Shown here in pieces: positions 16,473 through 25,060 of a stretch of 43,397 bases of DNA. This DNA is from CAIJXJ01 sp964445115. Its GTDB lineage: Bacteria; Pseudomonadota; Gammaproteobacteria; Burkholderiales; Methylophilaceae. The DNA lies in contig CAYUJU010000021.1 in NCBI GenBank assembly GCA_964445115.1, positions 1 through 43,397 of the forward strand. Direction: 5' to 3'. Position 1 is the first letter of the stretch; every line of letters starts with the position of its first letter. Position numbers and translations under genes: made by a program. The notes below the pieces were generated by a model. That model did not search any database. It saw only the letters and a list, made by a program, of their open reading frames with translations, and was not told the DNA's origin.

Positions 16473-17765
16473 CTATCGTTGTGTCTGTTGATCAGTGTGT
16501 TGGTGTGCCTTCTTGGTACGAGCGGCGTCAAAGCGCTCAGCCCAAGATGCACTCGGAATAGTGCCGTTCAGGTAGTAGTCACCCAGGTATGCCTCCCTGA
16601 GAATCGCAGGGTTGTGCGAGGCGATGGTGCGGGCATTGCGCCAGTGACGATCCAGGTGACGGGCCTGACTGGTGGCAGAAGCGCCGCCTACCTCAAATAG
16701 CAGGGTTGTTGCCTGCAGCACCTGATCAATCAGGATCTGCTGCCCTTGAAATGCTCGGATATCTGCCTCGACATATTGCCCGGACGTCGCCTGCCCACGC
16801 TGATGTGCCTGCCACACGCGCTCAACCGCAGCAGATGCCCCATCCACGATCGCTTCAGCCGAAAATGCCAGGCTGGATAAGCGGCCGATCACACGCTGCA
16901 CCAATGGATCCTGGCGCGGACTGGTTTGCCCGGGGTAGCCGAAGGTACGGGTGCGCCCTTGCACAAAAGCGACTGCGTCGCGCAATACCGCACGGGCTAT
17001 TCCGGCAAGTCCTGCAAGATGCACCAATTGGTAGAAGGCCGTGATATACGACTCAGCGCGTTCCTCGCCAGACTTGTGTCGCCTGAAGATTTGAGCGTCA
17101 GTCACTCGCACGCTCTCGAAGCGCGTCGTACCGCTCCCGGTCAAACGCTGGCCGAAACCATCCCAGTCATCCAGACGCGTAACGCCCGGCGCCGTGGTGG
17201 GAATAGCGACACTGACATATTCACCGTCGATCGTGGCCGAAGCTGCAATCCAATCGGCATACAGGGTGCCCGTGCAATAATATTTCTCGCCATTGACCAG
17301 CCAGTGGTCGTCAACACGCGTCAGAGTTAACGTGTTTTCGGTGGCATCCGTCCGCTCGGCCATGGCGGCACCGAACAACTCGCCAGCAGCGATACGAGGA
17401 AACCATCTCTCCTGCGTACTGACATCGTCATTCAACCGCCCTTCAACAAAACCGAAGTGAGCCCGAAATATTTGCGGCAAATTGGAATCCGCTTCAGCGA
17501 GCAGCATCAACAAGTGAAATACTTGCGGCACACTGGCGCCGAAACCACCATACTCCTGCGGCACCCGCAGCGCGCCCAATCCCGCTTCGCGCAGCCATGC
17601 AACTGGCTCGTACGCCAGATCACGGTGTTCTTCACGCCACACTGCGCCCTCTGCAATGCGTGCGAATACCGGCGCAAAATGTTCAAGCAATGCCTCGTCT
17701 CGCGGCGAGACCACTTGTTTCGGCTTGCCGAGCGATTCAGCAACAATCACAGGGCGATCCTCCAT
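16473..17765 (-). CDS. DszC/SfnB-type flavin-dependent monooxygenase (acyl-CoA dehydrogenase fold)
   Basis: A 430-residue protein with the acyl-CoA dehydrogenase fold of the DszC/SfnB branch. Features: LGALRVPQEYGGFGASVPQV near residue 60, NGEKYYCTGTLYADWIA, FGQRLTGSGTTRFE and C-terminal HLDRHWRNARTIASHNPA. It is a paralogue of the protein at 8754 but has a longer, charged C-terminal tail (about 20 residues rich in His, Gln and Lys). It sits between the DppB-like permease (31 bases away) and the DszA-like enzyme, and probably performs the S-oxidation that precedes C-S cleavage. Reduced flavin would come from SfnE. Confidence 0.86.
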   Translation of the reverse strand: MEDRPVIVAESLGKPKQVVSPRDEALLEHFAPVFARIAEGAVWREEHRDLAYEPVAWLREAGLGALRVPQEYGGFGASVPQVFHLLMLLAEADSNLPQIFRAHFGFVEGRLNDDVSTQERWFPRIAAGELFGAAMAERTDATENTLTLTRVDDHWLVNGEKYYCTGTLYADWIAASATIDGEYVSVAIPTTAPGVTRLDDWDGFGQRLTGSGTTRFESVRVTDAQIFRRHKSGEERAESYITAFYQLVHLAGLAGIARAVLRDAVAFVQGRTRTFGYPGQTSPRQDPLVQRVIGRLSSLAFSAEAIVDGASAAVERVWQAHQRGQATSGQYVEADIRAFQGQQILIDQVLQATTLLFEVGGASATSQARHLDRHWRNARTIASHNPAILREAYLGDYYLNGTIPSASWAERFDAARTKKAHQHTDQQTQR

Positions 17766-17796
17766 GCCAGCGGCAGCTCAATATTCAAGCGCATGG

Positions 17797-18732
17797 CTAC
17801 GCGTCCGCTGCCCGCGGGTCGACCACGGTATTGAGTAAATCGACAACCAGATTCACCAGCACATAGGTTGCGGCGGCCAGCAAGGTGATGCCTAGCACCA
17901 GCGGCACATCCTTGTTGGTCGTGGCATCGATCATCAAACGTCCCACGCCTTGACGGGCGAACAAAGTCTCGGTGATCACGGCTCCGCCAAGCAAATGCGC
18001 AAAAATGAAGCCCGATAACGTTACCAGCGGGATCAAAGCATGCCGGAGTGCGTGTCCAAGCCGCACGCCGGTGCCAGACAATCCACGCGCGCGGGCCATG
18101 GTAATAAAGGGATACTCGAGAATATCTTCCAGCTCCTGACGCAATACCTGCGTCAGGGATGCGGCGACAGGCAATGCCAGTGTCAGGGTAGGCAATACCA
18201 TGGATTTCCAGCCATCGGACCCCGCGGGAGGAAATATTGGGATCTGGAAGGAAAATGCCAGCAGCAGCAAAATGCCAAGCACAAAAGTCGGCATCGACAG
18301 CAGCACCAACTCACTGCCGGAAGACAAAGATCCGATCCAGCGCGACCGTTTTGCCGTAGCTATAGCGACCAGAATCGAAAGACTAACCGCCAGCAATCCC
18401 GCCCATGCCGCCAGCTGCACTGTTGCTCCAATCTGCTGAGCAATCGCACGCGTGACCGGGATTCGTAGCCGATAGGATTCGCCAAGTTCCCCCTGAAGCA
18501 GACGACCAAGATAGTCCGCATACTGCAGATATAACGGCTGATCCAGACCGTATTCGCTACGCACACGCGCCAGCACCTCGGCAGTGGGCAACGCATCCGG
18601 CCCGCCCAGTATGGCCAGGGCAGTATCCCCGCCGGTCACATTAAGCGTGACGAAAGTCAGGGTTGCTGCCCCCCAAAACACGCCGAGGCTTGCCAGAAGA
18701 CGGAACAACACGCGTTTGACAGTGTTATTCAT
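17797..18732 (-). CDS. Peptide-type ABC importer permease, DppB-like
   Basis: A 311-residue inner-membrane protein with six helices. The N-terminal VKRVLFRLLASLGVFWGAAT helix, the YGLDQPLYLQYADYLGRLLQ segment and the C-terminal GGAVITETLFARQGVGRLMI are typical of DppB/OppB permeases; the coupling loop reads MARARGLSGTGVRLGHALRH. It is separated by only five bases from the binding-protein gene upstream (18738) and partners the DppC-like permease at 13110. Confidence 0.9.
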   Translation of the reverse strand: MNNTVKRVLFRLLASLGVFWGAATLTFVTLNVTGGDTALAILGGPDALPTAEVLARVRSEYGLDQPLYLQYADYLGRLLQGELGESYRLRIPVTRAIAQQIGATVQLAAWAGLLAVSLSILVAIATAKRSRWIGSLSSGSELVLLSMPTFVLGILLLLAFSFQIPIFPPAGSDGWKSMVLPTLTLALPVAASLTQVLRQELEDILEYPFITMARARGLSGTGVRLGHALRHALIPLVTLSGFIFAHLLGGAVITETLFARQGVGRLMIDATTNKDVPLVLGITLLAAATYVLVNLVVDLLNTVVDPRAADA

Positions 18733-18737
18733 ATCGC

Positions 18738-20462
18738 CTATTGATCCAGCCAGACACTGGTAAACACTGCCGTGTTATGTGAAGTATCGTAAACAATACC
18801 TTTCACACGCTTGTTACTTGCGGTCATCGTGTAGTTTTCATACAGCGGCACCGCTGGCACGAGTTCAGTCAGGCGCTGCTGCGCCCGGCTGTACAACTGC
18901 TGATTCAGAACCGGGTCTTGAGACCGGCGCGCCTTAGCCAGGACATCATCCAGTTCAGCATCTCTGATGCGCGAGACGTTCTGCCCGATACGTTGGGGAG
19001 AAATGATTTCGTTGCTGTGGTAGAGAATGTACAGCCCATCCGGAGTATTGGTATGCCAGACCCCACCAGCAGTAGCCTGGTAATTGTTCGCGCTCCTGCG
19101 CTCCAGGATCTGGAGCGCAGGCAATTGCACGATACGCAGTTCAGCACCGATCCTTTTTACATCTGACTGAATCGCCACCGCAGTCGTTGTCAGGCCGAAC
19201 CCTTCCGTGACGAGAAACTCTGCCGCAAGCCGCTTGCCATCCTTGGTGCGATATCCCTCCGCATCACGCCCCGTCCACCCGGCCTCGTCCAGCAGTCGAT
19301 CAGACTCTTTCGGATTAAAGAGAAGCGCGTCCTGGAATGACGGATCGTAATAACGGGTATTGGCTGCCAGAAAATCACTTTTCGGCCTGTATTCGCCAAA
19401 ACCATTGATGCGCGCCACCCCCTCCCGATCAATAGCCAAGGCGAGCGCTTTACGCACACGCACATCATCGAAGGGGAATTTCTCGGTATTGAAAGAAATC
19501 CCTCGATAGGGGTTTCCCTTGCGGATGCGACTATCAAACGACAGCCGCTGGTCGGCCCGGATGCTTGCAGCATTCTGCGCCGGGGCGTCGATGGTGAAAT
19601 CGTATTGCCCCGCGGCGAGCGAGGTATAGCGGATCAGTGCCTCAGGCACAAACTCGACCTCAATGCGTTCCAGATAGGCTGGCCCGTGATGCCGGATAAA
19701 ATCGGGCGCCCAACGGTAATCAGCGCGCCGCACAAAGGTAATCCCCTGTTGGCGATTGTATTTCTCAACCACAAAAGGCCCTGAACCCACCGGAGCCTCG
19801 CCCAGCCGCCCAGGATTCTCCTGAATGGCCTTGGGAGACTCCATCGCCAGCCAAGATTGCGCCAACACATCCAGGAATGGGGCATAGGGCTCGCGCAAAT
19901 TAGCCTGGAAAGTAAACTCGTCGATCACTTTGCCATCGATATACGGGGCGATATAGGCTGCCGCAAGCGGCGACTTGGTCGCCGGATCACGCATATGCTC
20001 CAGATTGATCCGCACGGCCTCTGCATTGAACTTGGCACCATCACTGAATGTCACGTCCTCCCGCAGGTGGAAGGTATAAGTCTTGCCATCCGGAGAAATT
20101 TCCCATGACTTTGCCAGCCACGGAGTAATCTCACCCTTATCATTCAGGTAGACCAGATTGTCGTAGATCAGGCGCCCCAACCACTGGGCGTTGGTATGCG
20201 AAATCGAATGCAGATCAAGAGACCCGGTGTCCAAGGCTACCGACATCTTCAGCACCCCCCCCGGTTTGCCCGGCACTTGCTCGAAATAATCGCTCGCCGG
20301 GTAGACAAAATTATTCCGATGGACGTCACCCCCCGCATGCTCCTGCTTATCTCCACACGCCGCCAACGTCAGCAGCGCGACAGCTCCGACAAAACGGGTC
20401 ACCCCCACCAACCAAGCCGAGTGGCGAGAGGAAACTCCTGAAAATACCGCACGTTCTTCCAT
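18738..20462 (-). CDS. Substrate-binding lipoprotein of the ABC importer (SBP_bac_5 family), copy 1
   Basis: A 574-residue periplasmic binding protein of the DppA/OppA class, first gene of the 12-gene operon. A long signal peptide ends in the lipobox LAAC (Cys36), so the mature protein should be membrane-anchored. Family stretches include LAKSWEISPDGKTYTFHLRE, NAEAVRINLEHM, VGSGPFVVEKYNRQQG, FPFDDVRVRKALALAIDREG and the C-terminal YSRAQQRLTELVPAVPLYEN. The frame is open to 20552, but ATG 20462 gives a sensible signal peptide and lies downstream of the sigma-54 promoter at 20536-20551, which the longer frame would include. A close paralogue lies at 23216. The ligand is unknown; the neighbouring enzymes suggest an organosulfur compound. 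Confidence 0.9.
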   Translation of the reverse strand: MEERAVFSGVSSRHSAWLVGVTRFVGAVALLTLAACGDKQEHAGGDVHRNNFVYPASDYFEQVPGKPGGVLKMSVALDTGSLDLHSISHTNAQWLGRLIYDNLVYLNDKGEITPWLAKSWEISPDGKTYTFHLREDVTFSDGAKFNAEAVRINLEHMRDPATKSPLAAAYIAPYIDGKVIDEFTFQANLREPYAPFLDVLAQSWLAMESPKAIQENPGRLGEAPVGSGPFVVEKYNRQQGITFVRRADYRWAPDFIRHHGPAYLERIEVEFVPEALIRYTSLAAGQYDFTIDAPAQNAASIRADQRLSFDSRIRKGNPYRGISFNTEKFPFDDVRVRKALALAIDREGVARINGFGEYRPKSDFLAANTRYYDPSFQDALLFNPKESDRLLDEAGWTGRDAEGYRTKDGKRLAAEFLVTEGFGLTTTAVAIQSDVKRIGAELRIVQLPALQILERRSANNYQATAGGVWHTNTPDGLYILYHSNEIISPQRIGQNVSRIRDAELDDVLAKARRSQDPVLNQQLYSRAQQRLTELVPAVPLYENYTMTASNKRVKGIVYDTSHNTAVFTSVWLDQ

Positions 20463-20535
20463 AGTGTTTTCTTTACATAAATCTCGATTGCGCCATCCGC
20501 CGAATCGATCCAGACAGATGCACCCGCCTATGTAA

Positions 20536-20551
20536 AGCACTATCCGTGCCA
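20536..20551 (-). promoter_or_regulatory. Sigma-54 promoter of the 12-gene organosulfur operon
   Basis: On the minus strand TGGCACGGATAGTGCT matches the -24/-12 consensus except for one base before the GC. It lies 74 bases before the ATG of the binding lipoprotein. An AT-rich spacer and a 16-bp dyad (20635-20650) complete the usual architecture of an activator-dependent promoter. Confidence 0.8.
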
Positions 20552-20634
20552 CAATAAATAAGTAAGCAAATACAATTGGTTATGATTAATTTTTAATAAA
20601 ATCAAAAACACACCCAAACAATCTGCTTCGCAGG

Positions 20635-20650
20635 TGTTCAATAGGCAACA
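20635..20650. promoter_or_regulatory. Putative SfnR-type activator dyad of the 12-gene operon
   Basis: TGTTCAATAGGCAACA is identical at 15 of 16 positions to the dyad at 1121-1136, and the identity extends into flanking GTTG on one side. Its centre is about 91 bp upstream of the -24 element. Such near-identity in front of two co-functional operons argues for a shared activator. Confidence 0.65.
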
Positions 20651-20715
20651 GTTGCTGCTGGCAGGAGCAGGTTAACAAGGCGGGAAACAGGGAAAGATGG
20701 GCGGTGGCAATACGT

Positions 20716-20741
20716 GCAGCCGGCAAACCATTACCGGCTGC
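20716..20741. terminator. Hairpin downstream of TonB receptor gene 1
   Basis: GCAGCCGG and CCGGCTGC pair perfectly around a ten-base loop, about 50 bases after the stop codon of the receptor gene at 20794. There is no T-run, so termination strength is uncertain; the hairpin could also let some transcription pass into the binding-protein gene. Confidence 0.45.
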
Positions 20742-20793
20742 TACAGTCCATCACCGACCTCTCCTCGCGCAGACAGGATCAGACAACATCGGC

Positions 20794-23007
20794 TCAGAAG
20801 TGGAACGAAGCCCCGGCTGTAACCCCGAAGCCGTCGCCCGGATAGAAGTTGGCGTTGTCCTTGCCTTTCAAGTCATAGGCCGTATTCGACGCCGTCACAT
20901 AATTCCTGTCAGTCAGATTTCTGGCATCGAGGAAAACGCTCCAACGCTTGCTTGGCGCTTCGTACCCCAGCTTGGCACCGAGAATCGCGTAGGCAGGAGC
21001 CTTGAGCGTATTAGCATAGTCCACGTAGTAACTCGAGGCCGCACGCAGGTTGAGGCCGGCATAGAACCCATTCGAACTCTGGTATTGCAGCTCGGCCTGA
21101 TAGACATGCTTGGGCAAACTGGGCAGGCGGTTGTTACCGAACACAGGATCGTGCTCGTAGTAGAAGTCGTTCAACGTGTAAGCCTGGCGCAGGATCACAT
21201 TGTCGCTATCAACCTCGCCCCAGAGCCTGGCGTTGAGCCCTGCCTCTATCCCCTGGTGTATGGTCGGTGTCGCATTCGAGTTGGCGATGAGGGCCGGGGT
21301 CAGCGTGGTCGCCGGAATCACGACCACCGAAAGCAGTTCCTTGTCGACCCAGGAACGATATAGCGTCAGGCTGCCGTCGAAAATTCCTGTCTTACCGCGG
21401 ATGCCGGCCTCTGCCGTGGTGGCTTTCTGGGCGGTCATGGGCCGGATATAAGGCACAGAAGTGCTCCCGAAATACCAAGTCACCGGTGGATCGATAGAAC
21501 GACTGACATTGGCGAACAGTTGCGCGGTCGGCGCCACCTGATAACGGAAACCCACCCGCGGCGCGATCTCCGTATCCTTGTAGTGCTGCCTGTCCGGGAA
21601 TGCGCTGGTATTTTTAAGCGAGGTGTACTTGATGCGAACATCACGATCGATATCGATCAACGACACCCCTGTCGATAGCCATAATTTGTCGTCCAACTGC
21701 AGTTCGTTGCCGGCGGCAAACACCATATCGCTGGAACCGGTGTAGTCGGTATATTGGCGCAAGCTCCAGTTATTACGGTTGTAGGCCCTGACATCGCCAT
21801 CCAGTCGGGTGTAGCTGAAACTGAAGGTGGTGTCGCTTGGCCGGCCAAACAGTTTGTCACCGCTACGCAGATAGCGCACCGTCGCAGTCGTATCGGTAGA
21901 ATCCCACCACTGGGGGGTGGCAGAGTATCGCCAGCCGTTCAGCAGCGGGTAGTTGTTGTAGTCCAGACCGATCTCCAGCCTGGAATCGTCGTCGAAGGTG
22001 TAACTGGTCTTGCTGATGACCAATGTCGTCCCGTTCTTCTTGCGGCCCGACAGGACATTGGTCTGGGTGGGATCGTCCGAAATCTGGGACTTACTCAGCG
22101 TGCTACCGTTTAGCAGATTCTCTTCGCGATAGCGAACGATGAATCGCGTCTCCAGCTTCGGACTGAAGATGTGTCCGACGTTGCCGATGAAATCCCGTCC
22201 GCTGTTGTCGGTGAAATCCTGGAATCCGTCACGCTTGTTATGCAGCACCGATACGTAATAATCGCTATCCCCGATCACCCCGCCAGTGCTTAATTGCTGC
22301 TTGCTGTATCCGAAACTGCCGAATTCGAAGCGGGCGTAATGTCCGGGGGCCGTATAGCCGTTATGGGTGACAAAATTGATGGCCCCACCTAGGGAAAGCG
22401 CCGTGTATGCAAAGGCGTTGGCCCCGTATAAGACTTCGGTGTGATCAATGGCATTTGCCGTCAGCAGGTCTTCATGCGTGCCGCCAGGCCCAGTAATGGG
22501 CAATCCATCGTAAAGATACTTGATCCCGAGTGAATATCCCCCGTAAAAGGTGTTCAGCCCGGAACCACGGATAGAAACCTTATTCGCGCCATTGCCGCTG
22601 GTGGACTGCGCATAAACCCCAGGCTGCAGAACCAGTTGATCTTCCAGATTGGTGGCCCGTCCTCGCTCGATCTGTTTCTGGTCCACCACTGCGACAGCAC
22701 CGGCCACCTTTTCCAGCTTGGCCCGGTCTCGATCGGCGGCACTCAGCCTGCGCGCCTTCACGGTAAACTCGTCCAGTTCGGTCACCTTATTATTCTCTGC
22801 AGCATCCTCGGGCGGCGGCGACTGAGTGGAGACCGAATCGTCCAGCCCTGCATTTTCGTTATCTCGCACCGCATTCGCATCCTGTCCGCACGCCATTCCG
22901 GTCGTCAAACAAAATGCCATCCCGATACTGACGTTGCGAAAGTCGGACAATCTGTCCGACACCATCCTGGGCGCGCCCCAGCCCCAAACCAAATACTTGT
23001 TCTTCAA
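20794..23007 (-). CDS. TonB-dependent outer-membrane receptor 1
   Basis: A 737-residue receptor. After an extended signal sequence (cleavage probably after GMACGQ) comes a TonB-box-like segment VTELDEFTVKA, a plug domain with ATNLEDQLVLQPGV and ALSLGGAINFVT, then a beta barrel ending in GDGFGVTAGASFHF with a terminal Phe. It starts at a TTG preceded by AGGA, as does its paralogue at 25061 (same order TTG-AAG/AAA). It lies between two binding-protein genes and has its own sigma-54 promoter, so it probably moves the same organosulfur ligand across the outer membrane. Substrate unknown. Energy would come from TonB/ExbBD at 34198-36746. Confidence 0.9.
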   Translation of the reverse strand: MKNKYLVWGWGAPRMVSDRLSDFRNVSIGMAFCLTTGMACGQDANAVRDNENAGLDDSVSTQSPPPEDAAENNKVTELDEFTVKARRLSAADRDRAKLEKVAGAVAVVDQKQIERGRATNLEDQLVLQPGVYAQSTSGNGANKVSIRGSGLNTFYGGYSLGIKYLYDGLPITGPGGTHEDLLTANAIDHTEVLYGANAFAYTALSLGGAINFVTHNGYTAPGHYARFEFGSFGYSKQQLSTGGVIGDSDYYVSVLHNKRDGFQDFTDNSGRDFIGNVGHIFSPKLETRFIVRYREENLLNGSTLSKSQISDDPTQTNVLSGRKKNGTTLVISKTSYTFDDDSRLEIGLDYNNYPLLNGWRYSATPQWWDSTDTTATVRYLRSGDKLFGRPSDTTFSFSYTRLDGDVRAYNRNNWSLRQYTDYTGSSDMVFAAGNELQLDDKLWLSTGVSLIDIDRDVRIKYTSLKNTSAFPDRQHYKDTEIAPRVGFRYQVAPTAQLFANVSRSIDPPVTWYFGSTSVPYIRPMTAQKATTAEAGIRGKTGIFDGSLTLYRSWVDKELLSVVVIPATTLTPALIANSNATPTIHQGIEAGLNARLWGEVDSDNVILRQAYTLNDFYYEHDPVFGNNRLPSLPKHVYQAELQYQSSNGFYAGLNLRAASSYYVDYANTLKAPAYAILGAKLGYEAPSKRWSVFLDARNLTDRNYVTASNTAYDLKGKDNANFYPGDGFGVTAGASFHF

Positions 23008-23081
23008 TTTCGTATCCTAAAATAAATACCCACGATTTCAAGACGAGTCTCTATTGGTATAGTTGCGCTCAAAGGACAGTT

Positions 23082-23097
23082 AGCATGTTTTATGCCA
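23082..23097 (-). promoter_or_regulatory. Sigma-54 promoter of TonB receptor gene 1
   Basis: On the minus strand TGGCATAAAACATGCT has the essential GG and GC at the correct spacing and is nearly the same as the promoter of the paralogous receptor (27332-27347): only the N5 spacer differs. It lies 75 bases before the TTG start. Confidence 0.7.
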
Positions 23098-23170
23098 TGA
23101 AAATATCCATATACAATCAATTGGTTAATGAATAATTAATGTATGCTATGCAGCCGATCCGCCAGTTCAC

Positions 23171-23186
23171 CGTTCATGCCTGAACA
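23171..23186. promoter_or_regulatory. Putative activator dyad upstream of TonB receptor gene 1
   Basis: CGTTCATGCCTGAACA is a strong dyad (GTTCA/TGAAC) of the same length and overall form as the other sites, centred about 81 bp from the -24 element. A partly overlapping alternative, GAACAGTTCATAAACA (23182-23197), would be centred at about 92 bp and shares the right half ATAAACA with 1095-1110. Both sit just beyond the end of the binding-protein gene at 23216. Confidence 0.4.
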
Positions 23187-23215
23187 GTTCATAAACACCC
23201 CTGAAATCAAGGTTT

Positions 23216-24931
23216 TTATCGATCCAGCCACAGACTGGTGAAAAAAGGCGTGTTGTGGGAGGTGTCGAACACCATGCCCCTGACCTGCTTGCGATAGGCA
23301 GTGAGGTGGTGATTCTCGAAGGCGGGGATCGCCGGCACCAGTTCGGTCAGGCGTTGCTGCGCCTTGCTGTACAAGTGCTGCAGGGTCGCCGGATCGCTGG
23401 CCCTACGGGCCTCCGACAAGGCGTCGTCCAGCAACGGGGCGCGCAGGCGGGAAATATTCTGGCCGATGCGCTTGTCCGACGTGATTTCGCCACTGTGATA
23501 AAGGATGTACAACCCGTCCGGTGTATTGGTATGCCAGACATTGCCGATCATGGCTTCATACTCGCCGGCATAGCGCCGCTCGGCCACCTGTATCAGCGGC
23601 AACAGTTCGATGCGCAGGTCGAACCCGACCTGCTTCAGATCCGACTGGATCGCCACCGCGATGCTGGAAGGATATCCCGGATACTCATAGGCGAGCAGCG
23701 TCGCCGCCAGGCGCCGTCCCTCTTTGACCCTGTAACCACGCGCATCCCGTTCGCTCCAGCCTGATTCATCCAGCAAGCGGTTTGCCGTCCCGGTATCGTA
23801 CTTCAGTACATCCTGGAAGGCAGGGTCGTAATAGCGCGTCGTCGCCGCCAGGAAATCACTCTTGACCTTGTATTCGCCGAAACCGACGATCCGGGCCAAC
23901 CCATCCCGGTCAACAGCATGCGCCAAGGCCCGTCGCACCCGCACGTCGTCGAACGGGAACTTTTCGACATTGAACGTGATGCTGCGGAAAGGATTGGCCT
24001 TGCGGATCCGACTGCTGAATATCAGGTTTGGCTGAGCCCGGATGGCTGCCGCATTCTGGGCCGTGGCGTCGATGACGAGATCGTATTGTCCGGCCAGCAG
24101 TGCGTTGTAGCGCACCATCGATTCCGGGACCACGCTGAGCTCGATCCGGTCGAGGTAGGCCGCCCCCGCGTGACGGATCAGCGGCGGCGCCCAGTGATAG
24201 TCTGGCCGCTTGACGAACACGGCGCCCTGATCGCGGGCATAGCGCTCGAGCACATAGGGTCCGGAACCCACCGGATGCTCGACGATGGATTTCGGATTTT
24301 CGCGAATCTGCCGCGGCGAGATCATGCTCAGCCAGGATTGGGCCAGGACTTCCAGGAACGGGGTATAGGGCTCGCGCAGGGTCGCCTGGAATGTAAATTC
24401 ATCGATTACCTTGCCGCTCACGTAGGGAGCGATGTAGGCGGCCGCTAGCGGCGACCTGGTCGCCGGGTCGCGCATGTGCTCGAGGTTGAGCCGCACCGCT
24501 TCCGCATTGAACGCCTCACCGTCGCTGAAGGTCACGTCATCGCGCAAATGGAAGGTGTATATCCGGCCATCCGGCGAAATTTCCCAGGATTTGGCCAGCC
24601 ACGGCGAGATACCGCCTTTTTCATCCTGGGAAACCAGGCAGTCGTACAGCAGCCGCCCCAACCATTGCACGTTGCCGTGGGCAATCGCATGCACGTCGAA
24701 CGTGCCGGTATCCGAAGCCGCAGCTACTCGCAACGTACCGCCCGGCTGCCCCGCAGCCTGCTCGTAGAAATCCGTGGCCGGGTACACCAGCGGTGTGCTC
24801 ACCGCCGTCGCAGCGCTCCCCTCCCGCTCATTCGGAGCATGAGCTTGCTCGCCGGAAGAACAGGCGGACAACAGAATGATCGCCAGCATCGACCACAGGA
24901 GAGACCGGTATTTCAGCTTAAGAAGTTTCAT
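23216..24931 (-). CDS. Substrate-binding lipoprotein (SBP_bac_5 family), copy 2, without its own permeases
   Basis: A 571-residue lipoprotein (lipobox LSAC, Cys24), clearly paralogous to the protein at 18738 along its whole length: both share SPWLAKSWEISPDG, LNLEHMRDPAT, SPLAAAYIAPY, FPFDDVRVR, GEYKVKSDFLAA/GEYRPKSDFLAA and WHTNTPDGLYILYHS. No permease or ATPase accompanies it, so it presumably delivers ligand to the importer of the 12-gene operon, widening its range. It has no evident promoter of its own; the strong terminator at 24981-25018 lies between it and the receptor gene upstream, so it may be expressed by read-through at a reduced level. Confidence 0.88.
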   Translation of the reverse strand: MKLLKLKYRSLLWSMLAIILLSACSSGEQAHAPNEREGSAATAVSTPLVYPATDFYEQAAGQPGGTLRVAAASDTGTFDVHAIAHGNVQWLGRLLYDCLVSQDEKGGISPWLAKSWEISPDGRIYTFHLRDDVTFSDGEAFNAEAVRLNLEHMRDPATRSPLAAAYIAPYVSGKVIDEFTFQATLREPYTPFLEVLAQSWLSMISPRQIRENPKSIVEHPVGSGPYVLERYARDQGAVFVKRPDYHWAPPLIRHAGAAYLDRIELSVVPESMVRYNALLAGQYDLVIDATAQNAAAIRAQPNLIFSSRIRKANPFRSITFNVEKFPFDDVRVRRALAHAVDRDGLARIVGFGEYKVKSDFLAATTRYYDPAFQDVLKYDTGTANRLLDESGWSERDARGYRVKEGRRLAATLLAYEYPGYPSSIAVAIQSDLKQVGFDLRIELLPLIQVAERRYAGEYEAMIGNVWHTNTPDGLYILYHSGEITSDKRIGQNISRLRAPLLDDALSEARRASDPATLQHLYSKAQQRLTELVPAIPAFENHHLTAYRKQVRGMVFDTSHNTPFFTSLWLDR

Positions 24932-24980
24932 TTTGACTGGCTCAAGTCATCATCAACAGTTGAACGCGCGGGTTGCGCGC

Positions 24981-25018
24981 AAAAAAAACGGCTGACGAAG
25001 AATATCGCCAGCCGTTTT
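24981..25018 (-). terminator. Rho-independent terminator after TonB receptor gene 2
   Basis: On the minus strand AAAACGGCTG and CAGCCGTTTT form a ten-base stem around a 14-base loop and are followed by a run of eight T. It lies 43 bases after the receptor stop and 50 bases before the binding-lipoprotein ATG, so it should cut off or attenuate transcription into that gene. Confidence 0.85.
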
Positions 25019-25060
25019 CACACTTCAGGCCACATGCAAGCCCGTTATATCACGTGACCA

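Larger units (their letters stand above)
20463..20793. other. Regulatory region upstream of the 12-gene operon
   Basis: The gap holds, reading leftward, a hairpin that may end the upstream receptor transcript (20716-20741), a 16-bp activator dyad (20635-20650), an AT-rich stretch (about 20555-20620) suited to bending, and the sigma-54 promoter (20536-20551). No gene is visible. Confidence 0.65.

Noticed and set aside
20463..20552. Longer start for binding lipoprotein 1
   Set aside because: It would place the sigma-54 promoter inside the coding region and put a non-signal sequence before the lipoprotein signal.
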